Shown piece by piece: positions 26,848 to 36,724 of a stretch of DNA of 64,000 nucleotides. Each line of letters begins with the position of its first letter. Position 1 is the first letter of the stretch. Both the position numbers and the translations under genes were made by a program. The notes below the pieces were generated by a model. It searched no databases. It saw only the letters and a list, made by a program, of their open reading frames with translations, and had not been told where the DNA came from. Origin of the DNA: Bacillota bacterium (GTDB lineage: Bacteria; Bacillota; Clostridia; TANB77; CAG-465); NCBI GenBank assembly GCA_023460235.1, contig JAEWRE010000039.1, forward strand, positions 124,001-188,000, in the 5' to 3' direction.

Positions 26848-27789
26848 TTATCCTACGTTAAAGTTTTCTTTATTTATAATATCAACTAAATCATTTAAAG
26901 ATTGATCTGGATTGAGCCAATTTACATCAAGTTTATTATTAAACCAAGTGAGCTGTCTTTTAGCATACTTCCTTGTTTCATTTTTTAATTTGTCTATACA
27001 TTCTTCTAAATTCTTAGTTCCATCAAAATATGGAAAAATTTCTTTATAGCCTATCGCCTGCATACATGTTACATTAGATGGTAATTTCATATCATATACT
27101 TTTTTTGCCTCATCTATGAGTCCATCTTTTAACATCTCATCTACTCTAAAATTTATTCTTTCATATAATTTTTCACGAGTAAAATTTAAAGCATATATTT
27201 TAAATTCATACTTTTTATTTTCTGAATTTATTCTTTCATTTTCTTCGATCATATGTAATGATTTTAATTTATTAGAATTTTTTGCTATTTCAATTGCACG
27301 CACAACTCTCTTCAAATTATTAGGATGAATCTGTTTTGCACTTTTTTCATCTATTTCTTCTAAAATAGAATGCACATATTCATTTGACTTTTGTTTTGCC
27401 AGCTCATAAAGTTCATTTCTATATTCCTCATCAATATCTTGTTTATCAAATTGCATATCATTAACAACAGCACTTACATATAGTCCTGTACCACCAACAA
27501 TTATAGGCACTTTTCCTCTTGATATTATATTATTAATTTTATCATAGCATAATTCTTTAAAATCTGCAACACTAAAGGTGTCAGTTATATCACAAATATC
27601 TATTAAGTGGTGTGGTATTCCCTGAGTCTCACTTTCTGTTACCTTAGCTGTTGCTACATTTAGGTCTTTATATATTTGCATAGAGTCAGCTGAAATAATC
27701 TCACCGTTTACTTTTTTTGCAAGAGCAACACTCATTGCAGTTTTTCCTGATGCAGTAGGACCCACAATACAAATTACTATTGGTTTCAT
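26848..27789 (-). CDS. miaA: tRNA dimethylallyltransferase
   Basis: 313 residues. It adds a dimethylallyl group to adenosine 37 of tRNAs that read codons beginning with U. The P-loop GPTASGKT is at 9-16, followed by SADSMQIYKDLNVATAK, the GGTGLYVSA motif and QAIGYKEIFPYF near the C-terminus. The KRQLTWFNNKLDVNW segment completes the family pattern. It starts 10 bases after mutL, forming the mutS-mutL-miaA operon typical of many bacteria. Confidence 0.95.
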   Translation of the reverse strand: MKPIVICIVGPTASGKTAMSVALAKKVNGEIISADSMQIYKDLNVATAKVTESETQGIPHHLIDICDITDTFSVADFKELCYDKINNIISRGKVPIIVGGTGLYVSAVVNDMQFDKQDIDEEYRNELYELAKQKSNEYVHSILEEIDEKSAKQIHPNNLKRVVRAIEIAKNSNKLKSLHMIEENERINSENKKYEFKIYALNFTREKLYERINFRVDEMLKDGLIDEAKKVYDMKLPSNVTCMQAIGYKEIFPYFDGTKNLEECIDKLKNETRKYAKRQLTWFNNKLDVNWLNPDQSLNDLVDIINKENFNVG

Positions 27790-27799
27790 TTTAACACCA

Positions 27800-29770
27800 T
27801 TACTTTCTTAGAAATCTTCTTTCAATTTCATATTTTGAAATTTCATATGCTGTAGGTCTTCCATGTGGGCAAGTAAAAGGTCTTTCAAGTTTTATCATCT
27901 CAGATATCAATGTTTTTTGTTCTTCAACATCAAGTTTCATATTCCCTTTAACAGCAGCCTTACATGCAACTGTCGCAAGAAATCTAAATTCTTTTTCACT
28001 TTTTTCAGTTTTAGTAGCACCTAATAATTCATCAATAATGTCTTTAAACATAGATTTATATTCTATATCGTATCCTATGTCTGGAACCCCTGATATTTTA
28101 ACTGTAGTTTCACCAAAATCTTCAATTATAAAACCTGTTTTTTCAAACATTTCAATATTTTCATCAACTACAGATTTTTCTTTTGAAGTAAGTTCAACAA
28201 GTATCGGTATAAGAAGAAGTTGACTCTGTTTATTGCTAGAATAAAATCTTGCCTTTACCTTTTCATATAATAGTCTTTCATGAGCTGCATGTTGATCAAT
28301 TATATACATTTTTTCTTTAATTTGTATAATTATATATGTATCAAAAACTTGTCCTATATATTTATATGCAATATCCATTACTTGATTATTATTAATATAA
28401 TCAGTTCTTTCATCACTATTTGAAATTATGCCGATTTCTACCTGTTCTGAGATATCATTAACAGTATTTTTAGTTTTATTTTCTGTTTGTAAATGATAAT
28501 TAAAATTTTCTTTTATATCATTATTTTCATTGATATTTTCTTCTTTTCTATTCTCTTCTACCTTAGGTTGATTATCAAAGTCAAATTTTCTATCAATTTT
28601 AATTTGTTCATCATTAAAAACAGTTGTTAATGGGTTGATATAATTTGATTGCTGAGTTATTCCAAAATCATATGATTTTTTAATGTTGTTATCCACATTA
28701 TCAACATAGTTTGGTACACTTTTTACAGATATATCCATTTCAACATTTTGTTCCATATTAGTGAATGGACTATCTTCTCTTTGTTTTTTTTCAAGTGCAG
28801 TTTTAACTGCTGCATATACTGCTTGAAATACTTGAGATTCATTTTCGAATTTTACTTCTAATTTTGCTGGGTGAACATTAACATCAATATGCATAGGATC
28901 AATATTTACATTTATAACAACAAATGCAAATTTATTTATAGCATACTTTTCAGCACATGCTTTATCAATTGCACTACTTATAGTCTTATCTTTTATATAT
29001 CTAGAATTTACGAAAGTAAATTGATGCATTCTTGTTGATCTAGAAATTTGTGGTAATCCTATAACTCCATTAATACTGATTTCATTATTTTGATATTCTA
29101 GTGGAACTATATTTTGATATATCTCTTTTCCAAATATATCATAAATAGTTTCTTTTAATTCACCTTTTCCTGATGTTTGGATTATTACTTTTGAATTATT
29201 AATATACTTAAAACTTATATTTGGATTTGCAAGCGCAATCCTTATAACTACATCCTCAATGTATCCAGCTTCTGTATAGTCTTTCTTTAAAAACTTAAAT
29301 CTAGCAGGGACATTAAAGAATATATCTTTTATCTCAATTTTTGTTCCTTGTGTTGTTGCAGCAGGTGACATATTTTCAAATTTACCTGCACTTACACTAG
29401 CTAAAGACCCAATTTCTTCATCTTTATTTTTAGTTGTTAAAGTAACTTTAGATATTGCTGCTATTGAGGCAAGAGCCTCTCCCCTAAATCCCATGGAAGT
29501 TATTTTCTGTAGATCTTCTTCTTGTCTTATTTTACTAGTTGCATGCCTTTCAAAAGCCATTTCAATATCATCTGAATGAAAACCTAATCCATTATCAGTT
29601 ATTTTTATGTAGGAGATACCTCCATTTTTTATTTCAACAGTTATAGCTGTAGCTCCTGCATCTATTGAATTTTCAATTAATTCTTTTACAATAGAAGACG
29701 GTCTATCAACAACCTCACCTGCTGCTATTTTATTTACTGTATGTTCATCTAATAAAATTATATTTCCCAT
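27800..29770 (-). CDS. mutL: DNA mismatch repair protein MutL (endonuclease type)
   Basis: 656 residues. The N-terminal GHKL ATPase has IAAGEVVDRP, ENSIDAGA, DNGLGF and GFRGEAL. A variable Asn/Glu-rich linker spans about 340-460. The C-terminal domain carries the metal-binding endonuclease motif DQHAAHERLLYE, plus ACKAAVKG and CPHGRP. This MutL therefore should nick DNA itself, as expected where MutH is absent. It starts 15 bases after mutS, with a GGTGG site. Confidence 0.95.
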   Translation of the reverse strand: MGNIILLDEHTVNKIAAGEVVDRPSSIVKELIENSIDAGATAITVEIKNGGISYIKITDNGLGFHSDDIEMAFERHATSKIRQEEDLQKITSMGFRGEALASIAAISKVTLTTKNKDEEIGSLASVSAGKFENMSPAATTQGTKIEIKDIFFNVPARFKFLKKDYTEAGYIEDVVIRIALANPNISFKYINNSKVIIQTSGKGELKETIYDIFGKEIYQNIVPLEYQNNEISINGVIGLPQISRSTRMHQFTFVNSRYIKDKTISSAIDKACAEKYAINKFAFVVINVNIDPMHIDVNVHPAKLEVKFENESQVFQAVYAAVKTALEKKQREDSPFTNMEQNVEMDISVKSVPNYVDNVDNNIKKSYDFGITQQSNYINPLTTVFNDEQIKIDRKFDFDNQPKVEENRKEENINENNDIKENFNYHLQTENKTKNTVNDISEQVEIGIISNSDERTDYINNNQVMDIAYKYIGQVFDTYIIIQIKEKMYIIDQHAAHERLLYEKVKARFYSSNKQSQLLLIPILVELTSKEKSVVDENIEMFEKTGFIIEDFGETTVKISGVPDIGYDIEYKSMFKDIIDELLGATKTEKSEKEFRFLATVACKAAVKGNMKLDVEEQKTLISEMIKLERPFTCPHGRPTAYEISKYEIERRFLRK

Positions 29771-29785
29771 ACTTTCACCACCTTT

Positions 29786-32386
29786 TTAATTCATTTTTTC
29801 TTTTAATTTATATAACACTTCAAGTGCATCTTTGGGAGTAAGTTCATCTAAATCAGTTTTTTCTAAAATTTTCATTACTTCTGCCATTTTATAATTAAAC
29901 ATATCAACTTGAATTTCTTCTGTTGTTATATTTTTCTTCTTTAATTCTATTGTCTTTTTTGCAAGTCCAATATTTTCAAGATTTTTAAGTATTTCTTTTG
30001 CTCTTTTTAGAATTAAATGATTTATACCTGCAAGCTTTGCAACATGAATACCATATGATTCATCCGCTCCGCCGCGAATTATTTTTCTTAAGAATACTAC
30101 ATCATCACCATTTTCTTTTACTGCAATTGAATAATTCTTTACGCCGTCTAGTTTTTCTTCTAGTTCAGTTAGTTCATGATAATGAGTTGCAAAAAGTGTT
30201 TTAGCACCTATTTTTTCTTTATTTGCCATATATTCAACAGTTGCCCAAGCTATTGATAACCCATCATATGTTGAAGTTCCTCTTCCAATTTCATCAAGTA
30301 TAATTAAACTGTTTTGAGTTGCATTTTCAATGATATTTGATAGTTCTTGCATTTCTACCATAAAAGTAGATTGTCCCATTGCTAAATCATCTGATGCACC
30401 AATTCTTGTAAATATTCTATCAACTATAGATATATATGCATCATCTGCAGGTACAAAGCTTCCAACTTGAGCCATATATGTAGTTAAAGCAACTTGTCTC
30501 ATATAAGTTGATTTACCAGCCATGTTAGGTCCAGTGATAATTAAAAATCTATCATCAGCATTATTTAAGGTTACATCATTTGGTATAAATTCTGTATTTT
30601 TCAGAGCTTTTTCAACTACTGCATGTCTTCCATTTATAATTTTTATATCACCATTGTCAAGCATATTAGGTTTTGCATAATTATTATTTTTGGCTACCGT
30701 TGCAAAAGAACAAAGTACATCCAAAATTGATATTACTTTGGCTGTTTTTTGAATACGTATAACTTCAAGAGCTGTCCTTTGTCTTATTTCACAGAATAGA
30801 TCATATTCCAAATCAACAAGTTTATCCTTAGCTCCTAAAATTTTATCTTCTATTTCTTTTAATTCTTCAGTTATATAACGCTCAGCACCAGCTAAAGTCT
30901 GCTTTCTTATATATCTATCTTCTGGAATTAAATCTCTATATGAATTTGTAACTTCAATATAATAACCAAATACTCTGTTATAACCAACTCTTAGCCATTT
31001 CCCTTTTATTCCTGTTAATTCTTTTTCTTTTGCTTCAAGTTCCATTAACCAGTTTTGACCTTCTGTAGATGCTCTTCTATATTCATCAACACTTTGATTA
31101 TATCCATCTTTAATTATTCCGCCTTCTTTAATTGTAATTCCTGGATAATCTTCAAGTGATACATTAATTAATTCATATATATCCTGTAATATGTCTAATT
31201 GGTTAAATAATTCCATTAAATAACCGTTTCCACTCGTATTTGCTATATCTTCAAGTGTACTTTTTAGCATAGGTAACTTTTCAAGTGAATTTTTTAGCGA
31301 TACCATTTCTCTTGCATTTGCGCTAGTTCCTACAATCTTTGAAATAAGACGTTCAATATCATAAACATTCTTTAAAGTATCTATCAAATCAATTCTATAT
31401 ATATTGTTATTTATTAGAGCTTCAACTGCACCTAATCTTTTTTCTATCTCTATTTTCTCAAGTAATGGAGCCTCTAACCACTTTCTAAGTTGTCTACTTC
31501 CCATAGCAGTAACTGTTTCATCTAATACCCAAAGCAGACTACCTTTTTTAGTTTTTTCTCTATTTGATTCAAGTATTTCCAAGTTTTTTCTTGTTGAAGT
31601 ATCAAGTTGCATAAATTTTTCTATTTGATATTTTTGAATATTGTTTAGTTGTTCAATACTTGTTTTTTGAGTCTCTTCAACATAGTTAATAAGTAAAGTA
31701 GCAACTAAATGTTCTATTTCATTTAATTTAGTTTCAGAACTATTTAATATTTTCTCTAAGTAGCTATTATCTTCAATATTCTCATAGTTTGATATATATA
31801 CATTAAAAGTTCTGCTTATCTCTCTTGCAAGTATCATTCCATTTTTTTCTTTATCTGGAATTAATATCTCAGATGGATTTATTCTAGAAATCTCATTTAA
31901 TATTTTTATATCCATATCACTTCCAGTTAAATTTGAAACTGAAAATTCTCCTGTTGAAACATCACAAAATGCAAGTCCACAATCATTTTTTCTATTTAAT
32001 ATTGCAAGTATATAATTATTTTTTTTCTCATCTAGCATTGTTAATTCTGTTATAGTACCAGGTGTCACTATTTTTACTACATCTCTTTTTACAATTCCTT
32101 TTGCTTCTTTTGGATCTTCAACTTGCTCACAAATAGCAACTTTATATCCTTTTTCTACCATTTTTTGTATATATGTATTTACTGCATGATATGGAATCCC
32201 ACACATTGGAGCTCGCTCTTCTTGTCCACAATCTTTTCCTGTAAGTGTTAATTCAAGTTCTCTGCTGCATATTTCTGCTTGTTCAAAGAACATTTCGTAG
32301 AAATCTCCTAATCTATAAAAAACTATACAATCCTTATATTTTTCAACAACTTCCATATATTGTTGCATCATAGGTGTAAGTGCCAT
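29786..32386 (-). CDS. mutS: DNA mismatch repair protein MutS
   Basis: 866 residues. The N-terminal mismatch-recognition motif FYEMF (in RLGDFYEMFFEQA) carries the Phe that stacks on the mismatch and the Glu that contacts it. The core clamp and lever domains follow. The ATPase domain has ITGPNMAGKSTYMRQ near residue 610, MVEMQELSNII and LIILDEIGRGTSTYDG, then the ATHYHELTELE motif. The C-terminus holds the short helical dimer region. It is the first gene of mutS-mutL-miaA, with an AGGAGG site. Confidence 0.96.
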   Translation of the reverse strand: MALTPMMQQYMEVVEKYKDCIVFYRLGDFYEMFFEQAEICSRELELTLTGKDCGQEERAPMCGIPYHAVNTYIQKMVEKGYKVAICEQVEDPKEAKGIVKRDVVKIVTPGTITELTMLDEKKNNYILAILNRKNDCGLAFCDVSTGEFSVSNLTGSDMDIKILNEISRINPSEILIPDKEKNGMILAREISRTFNVYISNYENIEDNSYLEKILNSSETKLNEIEHLVATLLINYVEETQKTSIEQLNNIQKYQIEKFMQLDTSTRKNLEILESNREKTKKGSLLWVLDETVTAMGSRQLRKWLEAPLLEKIEIEKRLGAVEALINNNIYRIDLIDTLKNVYDIERLISKIVGTSANAREMVSLKNSLEKLPMLKSTLEDIANTSGNGYLMELFNQLDILQDIYELINVSLEDYPGITIKEGGIIKDGYNQSVDEYRRASTEGQNWLMELEAKEKELTGIKGKWLRVGYNRVFGYYIEVTNSYRDLIPEDRYIRKQTLAGAERYITEELKEIEDKILGAKDKLVDLEYDLFCEIRQRTALEVIRIQKTAKVISILDVLCSFATVAKNNNYAKPNMLDNGDIKIINGRHAVVEKALKNTEFIPNDVTLNNADDRFLIITGPNMAGKSTYMRQVALTTYMAQVGSFVPADDAYISIVDRIFTRIGASDDLAMGQSTFMVEMQELSNIIENATQNSLIILDEIGRGTSTYDGLSIAWATVEYMANKEKIGAKTLFATHYHELTELEEKLDGVKNYSIAVKENGDDVVFLRKIIRGGADESYGIHVAKLAGINHLILKRAKEILKNLENIGLAKKTIELKKKNITTEEIQVDMFNYKMAEVMKILEKTDLDELTPKDALEVLYKLKEKMN

Positions 32387-32445
32387 AAAATCCTCCTATT
32401 TTTTTGTATAATTATATCAAAAAAAAGAACTTTTTACAATAGAGA

Positions 32446-32471
32446 AAAAAAAAAGAGGTTATGCACCTCTT
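32446..32471 (-). terminator. intrinsic terminator of the zinc-ribbon gene
   Basis: On the minus strand AAGAGGT and ACCTCTT close on a five-base loop and run into ten Ts. Confidence 0.8.
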
Positions 32472-32474
32472 CTC

Positions 32475-32630
32475 TTAGTAATTTTTATTGTTTCTAGCTT
32501 TTTTAGCTCTGATACATTCTTTACATCTAGCTGGTTCGTGTAAACCTCTTTCAGCAAAAAATTCTTGTTCAGCAACTGTAAATACGAATTCTGTACCACA
32601 ATCTTTACAAACGATTTTTTTATCTTCCAT
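32475..32630 (-). CDS. small zinc-ribbon protein (51 aa)
   Basis: Reading from the ATG at 32630, behind a strong AAAGGAGG site, the protein begins MEDKKIVCKDCGTEFVF and contains a second pair, CKECIRAKKARNN. The two CxxC pairs spaced about 28 residues apart should bind one zinc ion. This is the 'probable zinc-ribbon domain' family of short Clostridial proteins (TEFVFTVAEQEFFAERG is its hallmark). Function unknown; possibly RNA- or ribosome-linked. It has its own terminator and no operon partner. Confidence 0.85.
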   Translation of the reverse strand: MEDKKIVCKDCGTEFVFTVAEQEFFAERGLHEPARCKECIRAKKARNNKNY

Positions 32631-32855
32631 GACTTTTTCCTCCTTTAAGAATTTGGTTATTAGAAAACAACTTTAAAATTAACTTTAGAAACAATTCTTA
32701 AAGGATAATTTAAAACTTTCTACTTAACTAAATATAATTATATCATAAATATATTATTTTTCAATACTTTATGTGATATTTATATTTTATTCTTATATAT
32801 TATATAATTTTATGCATTATATTATGCTTATTTTACATAATTTATATATATTTAT

Positions 32856-33488
32856 TTAATTTTTGTTAATTTTTTCTGTACTAAAGTATTTATTTCCTAA
32901 AATACAAATTGGTAAGAAATATAAACACCAGACTTCTAGTACAACTGTTCCAAATATACTACTTGTTCCAGCAGTAAAGATAGGAAACATTGGCATTATT
33001 AGACATGCAAAAAAGAAGATTCCATGAATTAATAGCATATATTTTAATACTTTGTTTGATTTAACTTCTGTATTTTTAATAGTAAAGCTAATTAAAAAAG
33101 TTGATAATGCCATAAAAGCATATCCTAGTAAATCATAATTGAAAAATAAACTTCCAGTTTTTCCATAACTTATTATTGATAAAGTTTCTTCACTTAAATT
33201 TGAATTTAATCTAATTGTTGTACATTCTGAGTAATACACAAGAAATACTATAGTAGCATATATTATTGAAAACGCAATGCCAGTTAAAGCAATAGATTTT
33301 TTCTCTTTATCTTCATTAATAGAATAAATAGATATCATAAATCCTACGAATCCAATAGCAATAAAAATACTTGAAAGACAGCTTAAAAATAGTGTATTAA
33401 AAAATAGTCCAATTATCATCGATATCGCAAATGATAAAACAGCTAAACCTGTTATAATTGAACTAATTTTTCCAAATGTTTTGTTCAT
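32856..33488 (-). CDS. polytopic membrane protein of unknown function
   Basis: 210 residues with about six hydrophobic segments (near 10-30, 36-54, 68-86, 115-133, 147-165 and 172-196). The only long outward- or inward-facing loop is at about 88-113 (ECTTIRLNSNLSEETLSII). The ribosome binding site is GGGAGG. It sits alone before spmB and is separated from it by a gap with no terminator that I can see. No family recognised. Confidence 0.65.
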   Translation of the reverse strand: MNKTFGKISSIITGLAVLSFAISMIIGLFFNTLFLSCLSSIFIAIGFVGFMISIYSINEDKEKKSIALTGIAFSIIYATIVFLVYYSECTTIRLNSNLSEETLSIISYGKTGSLFFNYDLLGYAFMALSTFLISFTIKNTEVKSNKVLKYMLLIHGIFFFACLIMPMFPIFTAGTSSIFGTVVLEVWCLYFLPICILGNKYFSTEKINKN

Positions 33489-33569
33489 AAATACCTCCCT
33501 ATAAACAATTTATTTCTAGTATAGCATAGGGACTAAATTTCTTCAATATGTAAAATAATATTTTATAAA

Positions 33570-34091
33570 CTACATATATAAATTTACAATTATTATAGTA
33601 GCAATTATTGCAAATAAATCTGCAATCAAGCCAGCAATTAGCGTTCCTCTTAATTTTTTTACCTTTACTGCGCCATATAAAATTGTGATAGTATATAGCG
33701 TAGTTTCAGTTGCAGCCATTAATATTGATGCAATTTTACCTGATTTGGAATCAGGACCTACCTCCTTAAATATATCTATTACTGCTGACATAGAAGCCCC
33801 ACCAGATAATGGCTTTAAAATACACAGTGGTATAATATCAGATGGTATTCCAAGTCTAACCAATATTGGATCAAGAGGTTTTATAATTAGTTCAAGAGCA
33901 CCGGTACTTCTTAACAAGCCTATTGCTATTGTTATTCCAAATATATATGGGAAAATATTATATATAACCTTTAAACCAGACAAACATCCCTCAACAAACA
34001 ATTTAAATACGTCTTTTTTTTCTATTACTCCTATTAACAATATTACAAAAATTGTAATTGGTATTAATGAATTTATTATATAATTAAACAT
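33570..34091 (-). CDS. spmB: spore maturation protein B
   Basis: 173 residues, a nucleoside-recognition (Gate) domain membrane protein with four or five spans. Conserved stretches include PLDPILVRLGIPSDIIPLCILKP and LSGGASMSAVIDIF. SpmA and SpmB are needed in Bacillus and Clostridium for spore core dehydration and heat resistance. The gene starts 3 bases after spmA ends, so they form an operon. Confidence 0.9.
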   Translation of the reverse strand: MFNYIINSLIPITIFVILLIGVIEKKDVFKLFVEGCLSGLKVIYNIFPYIFGITIAIGLLRSTGALELIIKPLDPILVRLGIPSDIIPLCILKPLSGGASMSAVIDIFKEVGPDSKSGKIASILMAATETTLYTITILYGAVKVKKLRGTLIAGLIADLFAIIATIIIVNLYM

Positions 34092-34094
34092 TTC

Positions 34095-34670
34095 TTACAC
34101 CATTTTTCTATTCAATATTTTAATAGCAATAAACCCTATTATTAAAGATGTTATACTAACGATCCATATAGGAACTACAATTGCTGTAGGATTACTTGAA
34201 CCATATAACGTTCTAAGCGCAATCATGTTAGTTGGAATTATTTGTAATGATGCGGTATTTAAAAGAACAAATGTAGTCATATTATTAGTTGGTCTATCTT
34301 TGTATTTGTTTTCTTTTTGAAGTTCCTCCATAGCTCTTATTCCATTAACTGTTGCAGCATTGCCCACTCCAAGCATATTTGTTGAAATATTCATACTCAT
34401 ATAACCTATCGATTTTTCATTCAATTCTTTTTTATCAAATATTTTAGAAATAAATTTTGCAAAGAATCTTGAAAATGATTTTATAGCATTAGTATTTTCA
34501 AATACATTAAAAATACCACTCCAAAAACACATCATACCTGCAAGAGTTAATATATTCTCAACAGCACTCTTTCCACTTGTTGTTATACTATTTATTACTG
34601 TTTCTGGATTTCCAAATACTATTGCAACTGTAATACTTATGAGTAGCATAAAAGTCCATATTTTTGACAT
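34095..34670 (-). CDS. spmA: spore maturation protein A
   Basis: 191 residues. The motifs GKSAVENILTLAGMMCFWSG and NMLGVGNAATVNGIRAMEEL are characteristic of SpmA, a Gate-domain membrane protein that works with SpmB. About four spans. The ribosome binding site is AAGGTGA. It heads the spmA-spmB operon. Its presence, with cwlD at 58 kb, indicates a sporulating lineage. Confidence 0.92.
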   Translation of the reverse strand: MSKIWTFMLLISITVAIVFGNPETVINSITTSGKSAVENILTLAGMMCFWSGIFNVFENTNAIKSFSRFFAKFISKIFDKKELNEKSIGYMSMNISTNMLGVGNAATVNGIRAMEELQKENKYKDRPTNNMTTFVLLNTASLQIIPTNMIALRTLYGSSNPTAIVVPIWIVSITSLIIGFIAIKILNRKMV

Positions 34671-34744
34671 TATATCACCTTAATTTTTTCTATATATTAA
34701 TAAACTATATGTTAAAATAATTATCATATTCATAAACTAGAAAA

Positions 34745-34778
34745 AACGACTAATGCATCTTTGCATTAATCGCCTTTT
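34745..34778. terminator. intrinsic terminator
   Basis: Arms GACTAATGCA and TGCATTAATC close on a four-base loop, with an A run to the left and TTTTAAA to the right. It lies between the HD-domain gene and spmA. Confidence 0.7.
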
Positions 34779-34798
34779 AAATATTAAATTAAAATATA

Positions 34799-35284
34799 TT
34801 ATTTTATCCATGACAAAATAATATCATTTATACATGTTAATTTATCGGTAAAAATTATAACGAAAGTTTCCCTATATTTTGGCATCTGTATATTAAGAGG
34901 CCACATATGTTTTAAGATCATATCTGCTTCAATTTCATTTATAGAAAAGTTCTTTTTTGTATTTTTTAAAGCTCTTCTTGAATGAGTAAATCCATGCTTC
35001 AAAAAGAATTTCTTAGGTCTCCTATTCCTCCAATCATATAAGAAGAAATCATGCAACAGACCAGCTCTTGCAGCTGAAATGTAATCAAATCCAAATAACT
35101 TGCATAATTTATAATTTAACATTGATACTCTTATACTATGTTCTAGCCTTGTTATATTTATATGATGCTTAAATTCATCTAATTTAAGTATTTTTTCATT
35201 TGTTATTATATCACTTATACAATCATAGTAATCATGATCGACTTTGATTGTAATATTTTTAAGTTTAATTGTTATTTTTTCCAT
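34799..35284 (-). CDS. HD-domain phosphohydrolase-like protein
   Basis: 161 residues from the ATG at 35284 (a GTG 15 bases upstream is an alternative). The HD motif is seen as RLEHSIRVS, then ARAGLLHDFFLYDW with the His-Asp pair, and HMWPLNIQMPK later. HD proteins hydrolyse phosphate esters of nucleotides or similar compounds; substrate unknown. No ribosome binding site is visible. Instead TATAAT lies 6 bases before the ATG, so the mRNA may be leaderless. Confidence 0.78.
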   Translation of the reverse strand: MEKITIKLKNITIKVDHDYYDCISDIITNEKILKLDEFKHHINITRLEHSIRVSMLNYKLCKLFGFDYISAARAGLLHDFFLYDWRNRRPKKFFLKHGFTHSRRALKNTKKNFSINEIEADMILKHMWPLNIQMPKYRETFVIIFTDKLTCINDIILSWIK

Positions 35285-35320
35285 ACCAATATTATACACT
35301 ATGTTTTCTAAATTTAAAAC
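35285..35320 (-). promoter_or_regulatory. promoter of the HD-domain gene, probably leaderless
   Basis: On the minus strand TTTAAA, 16 bases and TATAAT end 6 bases before the ATG. Transcription would start at or next to the start codon. Confidence 0.45.
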
Positions 35321-35407
35321 CTATTTAATGATTTTATTCATATAAACTTTTTATTCAATGTAATTTTAATAATTTACAAGAATAAAATTAAATTAGGGAG
35401 TGATCTT

Positions 35408-36592
35408 ATGGCATATATTAATGATAATTTTTTAAATTTAAGTGAGAATTATTTATTTTCTGAAATAAGCAAAAGAAAATCTGAATTTCTGAAGAAATAT
35501 CCAGATAAAAATATAATAAGTCTAGGAATTGGTGATGTTACTCTACCATTACCTAACTCATGTATAAAAGCTATGAAAGATGCTGTAATAGAACTATCAT
35601 ATAAAAATAGTTTTAGGGGTTATGGACCTGAGCAGGGATATGGATTTTTAAGAGAAAAAATTAGCCAAAGTTATATTGAATTAGGCGTAGACATCTCTGT
35701 TGAAGAGATATTCGTTGGTGATGGTGCAAAAAGTGATATTGCAAACATTACAGATTTATTTTCAAGTAAAAATAAAGTACTGGTAACATCTCCAGTATAT
35801 CCTGTTTATGTTGATACTAATTTAATAAATGGCAGACTTATTGAATATGTCCTTGGAAGTGAAAAAAATAATTTTCTACCTTTGCCAAACAAAAATAGTA
35901 AGGCTGATATAATTTATATTTGTTCACCCAATAATCCAACAGGTGCAGTATACACGAAGGAAATGTTAAAAATTTGGGTAGACTTTGCAATAGCTAAAGG
36001 AGCAATTATTTTATTTGATAGTGCATATAGCTCATATATATCAGATGATACTTTACCAAGAAGTATATATGAAATAGATGGCTCCAAACAATGTGCTATT
36101 GAATTTTGTAGTTTTTCAAAAACAGCTGGATTTACAGGTGTAAGATGTGGATATACAGTTATACCTGATGATATAATTGTTGATAAAGTACAATTAAACA
36201 AATTATGGCTCAGAAGACAGACAACAAAATTTAATGGTGTGTCGTATATAACTCAAAGAGGTGCAGAAGCGATTTATTCAGAACAAGGAAAAAAAGAGAC
36301 TAAAGATATGATTAATTATTATATGGAAAATGCTAAATTAATTTCAGATTTTCTAAAAGATAATAACATTTATCATACAGGAGGTATAAACGCGCCATAC
36401 ATATGGATGAAATGTCCAAATAAACTTAAGTCATGGGAATTTTTTGATGTATTATTAAATGAAATAAATATTATTGGTACACCTGGTGTGGGATTTGGTG
36501 AGAATGGTGATAATTATTTAAGATTAACTGCATTTGGAACAAATGAAGATACTAAAGAGGCAATTAATAGATTAAATAAATATTATAATTAA
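35408..36592 (+). CDS. dapL: LL-diaminopimelate aminotransferase-like enzyme
   Basis: 394 residues, a pyridoxal-phosphate class I/II aminotransferase. The N-terminal GIGDVTLPLP, RGYGPEQGYGFLREKI and DGAKSDIANI segments are hallmarks of DapL. The PLP lysine is in SFSKTAGFTGVRCGY. The C-terminus has TPGVGFGENGDNYLRLTAFG. DapL makes LL-diaminopimelate directly from tetrahydrodipicolinate for peptidoglycan and lysine. It is a single gene with a GGGAGTG site and its own terminator. Confidence 0.9.
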   Translation: MAYINDNFLNLSENYLFSEISKRKSEFLKKYPDKNIISLGIGDVTLPLPNSCIKAMKDAVIELSYKNSFRGYGPEQGYGFLREKISQSYIELGVDISVEEIFVGDGAKSDIANITDLFSSKNKVLVTSPVYPVYVDTNLINGRLIEYVLGSEKNNFLPLPNKNSKADIIYICSPNNPTGAVYTKEMLKIWVDFAIAKGAIILFDSAYSSYISDDTLPRSIYEIDGSKQCAIEFCSFSKTAGFTGVRCGYTVIPDDIIVDKVQLNKLWLRRQTTKFNGVSYITQRGAEAIYSEQGKKETKDMINYYMENAKLISDFLKDNNIYHTGGINAPYIWMKCPNKLKSWEFFDVLLNEINIIGTPGVGFGENGDNYLRLTAFGTNEDTKEAINRLNKYYN

Positions 36593-36611
36593 TTATACTT
36601 AAACCATTATT

Positions 36612-36645
36612 ACACTAAAGATTTTATATCTTTGGTGTTTATTTT
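36612..36645 (+). terminator. terminator of dapL
   Basis: ACACTAAAGAT and ATCTTTGGTGT pair over a short loop and are followed by TTTATTTT. Confidence 0.75.
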
Positions 36646-36724
36646 ATAATATGTACATATGATATGTAACACTAGAATTATACATTCATAATATATTATA
36701 TATTTATATTCGGAGGTGAATAGA

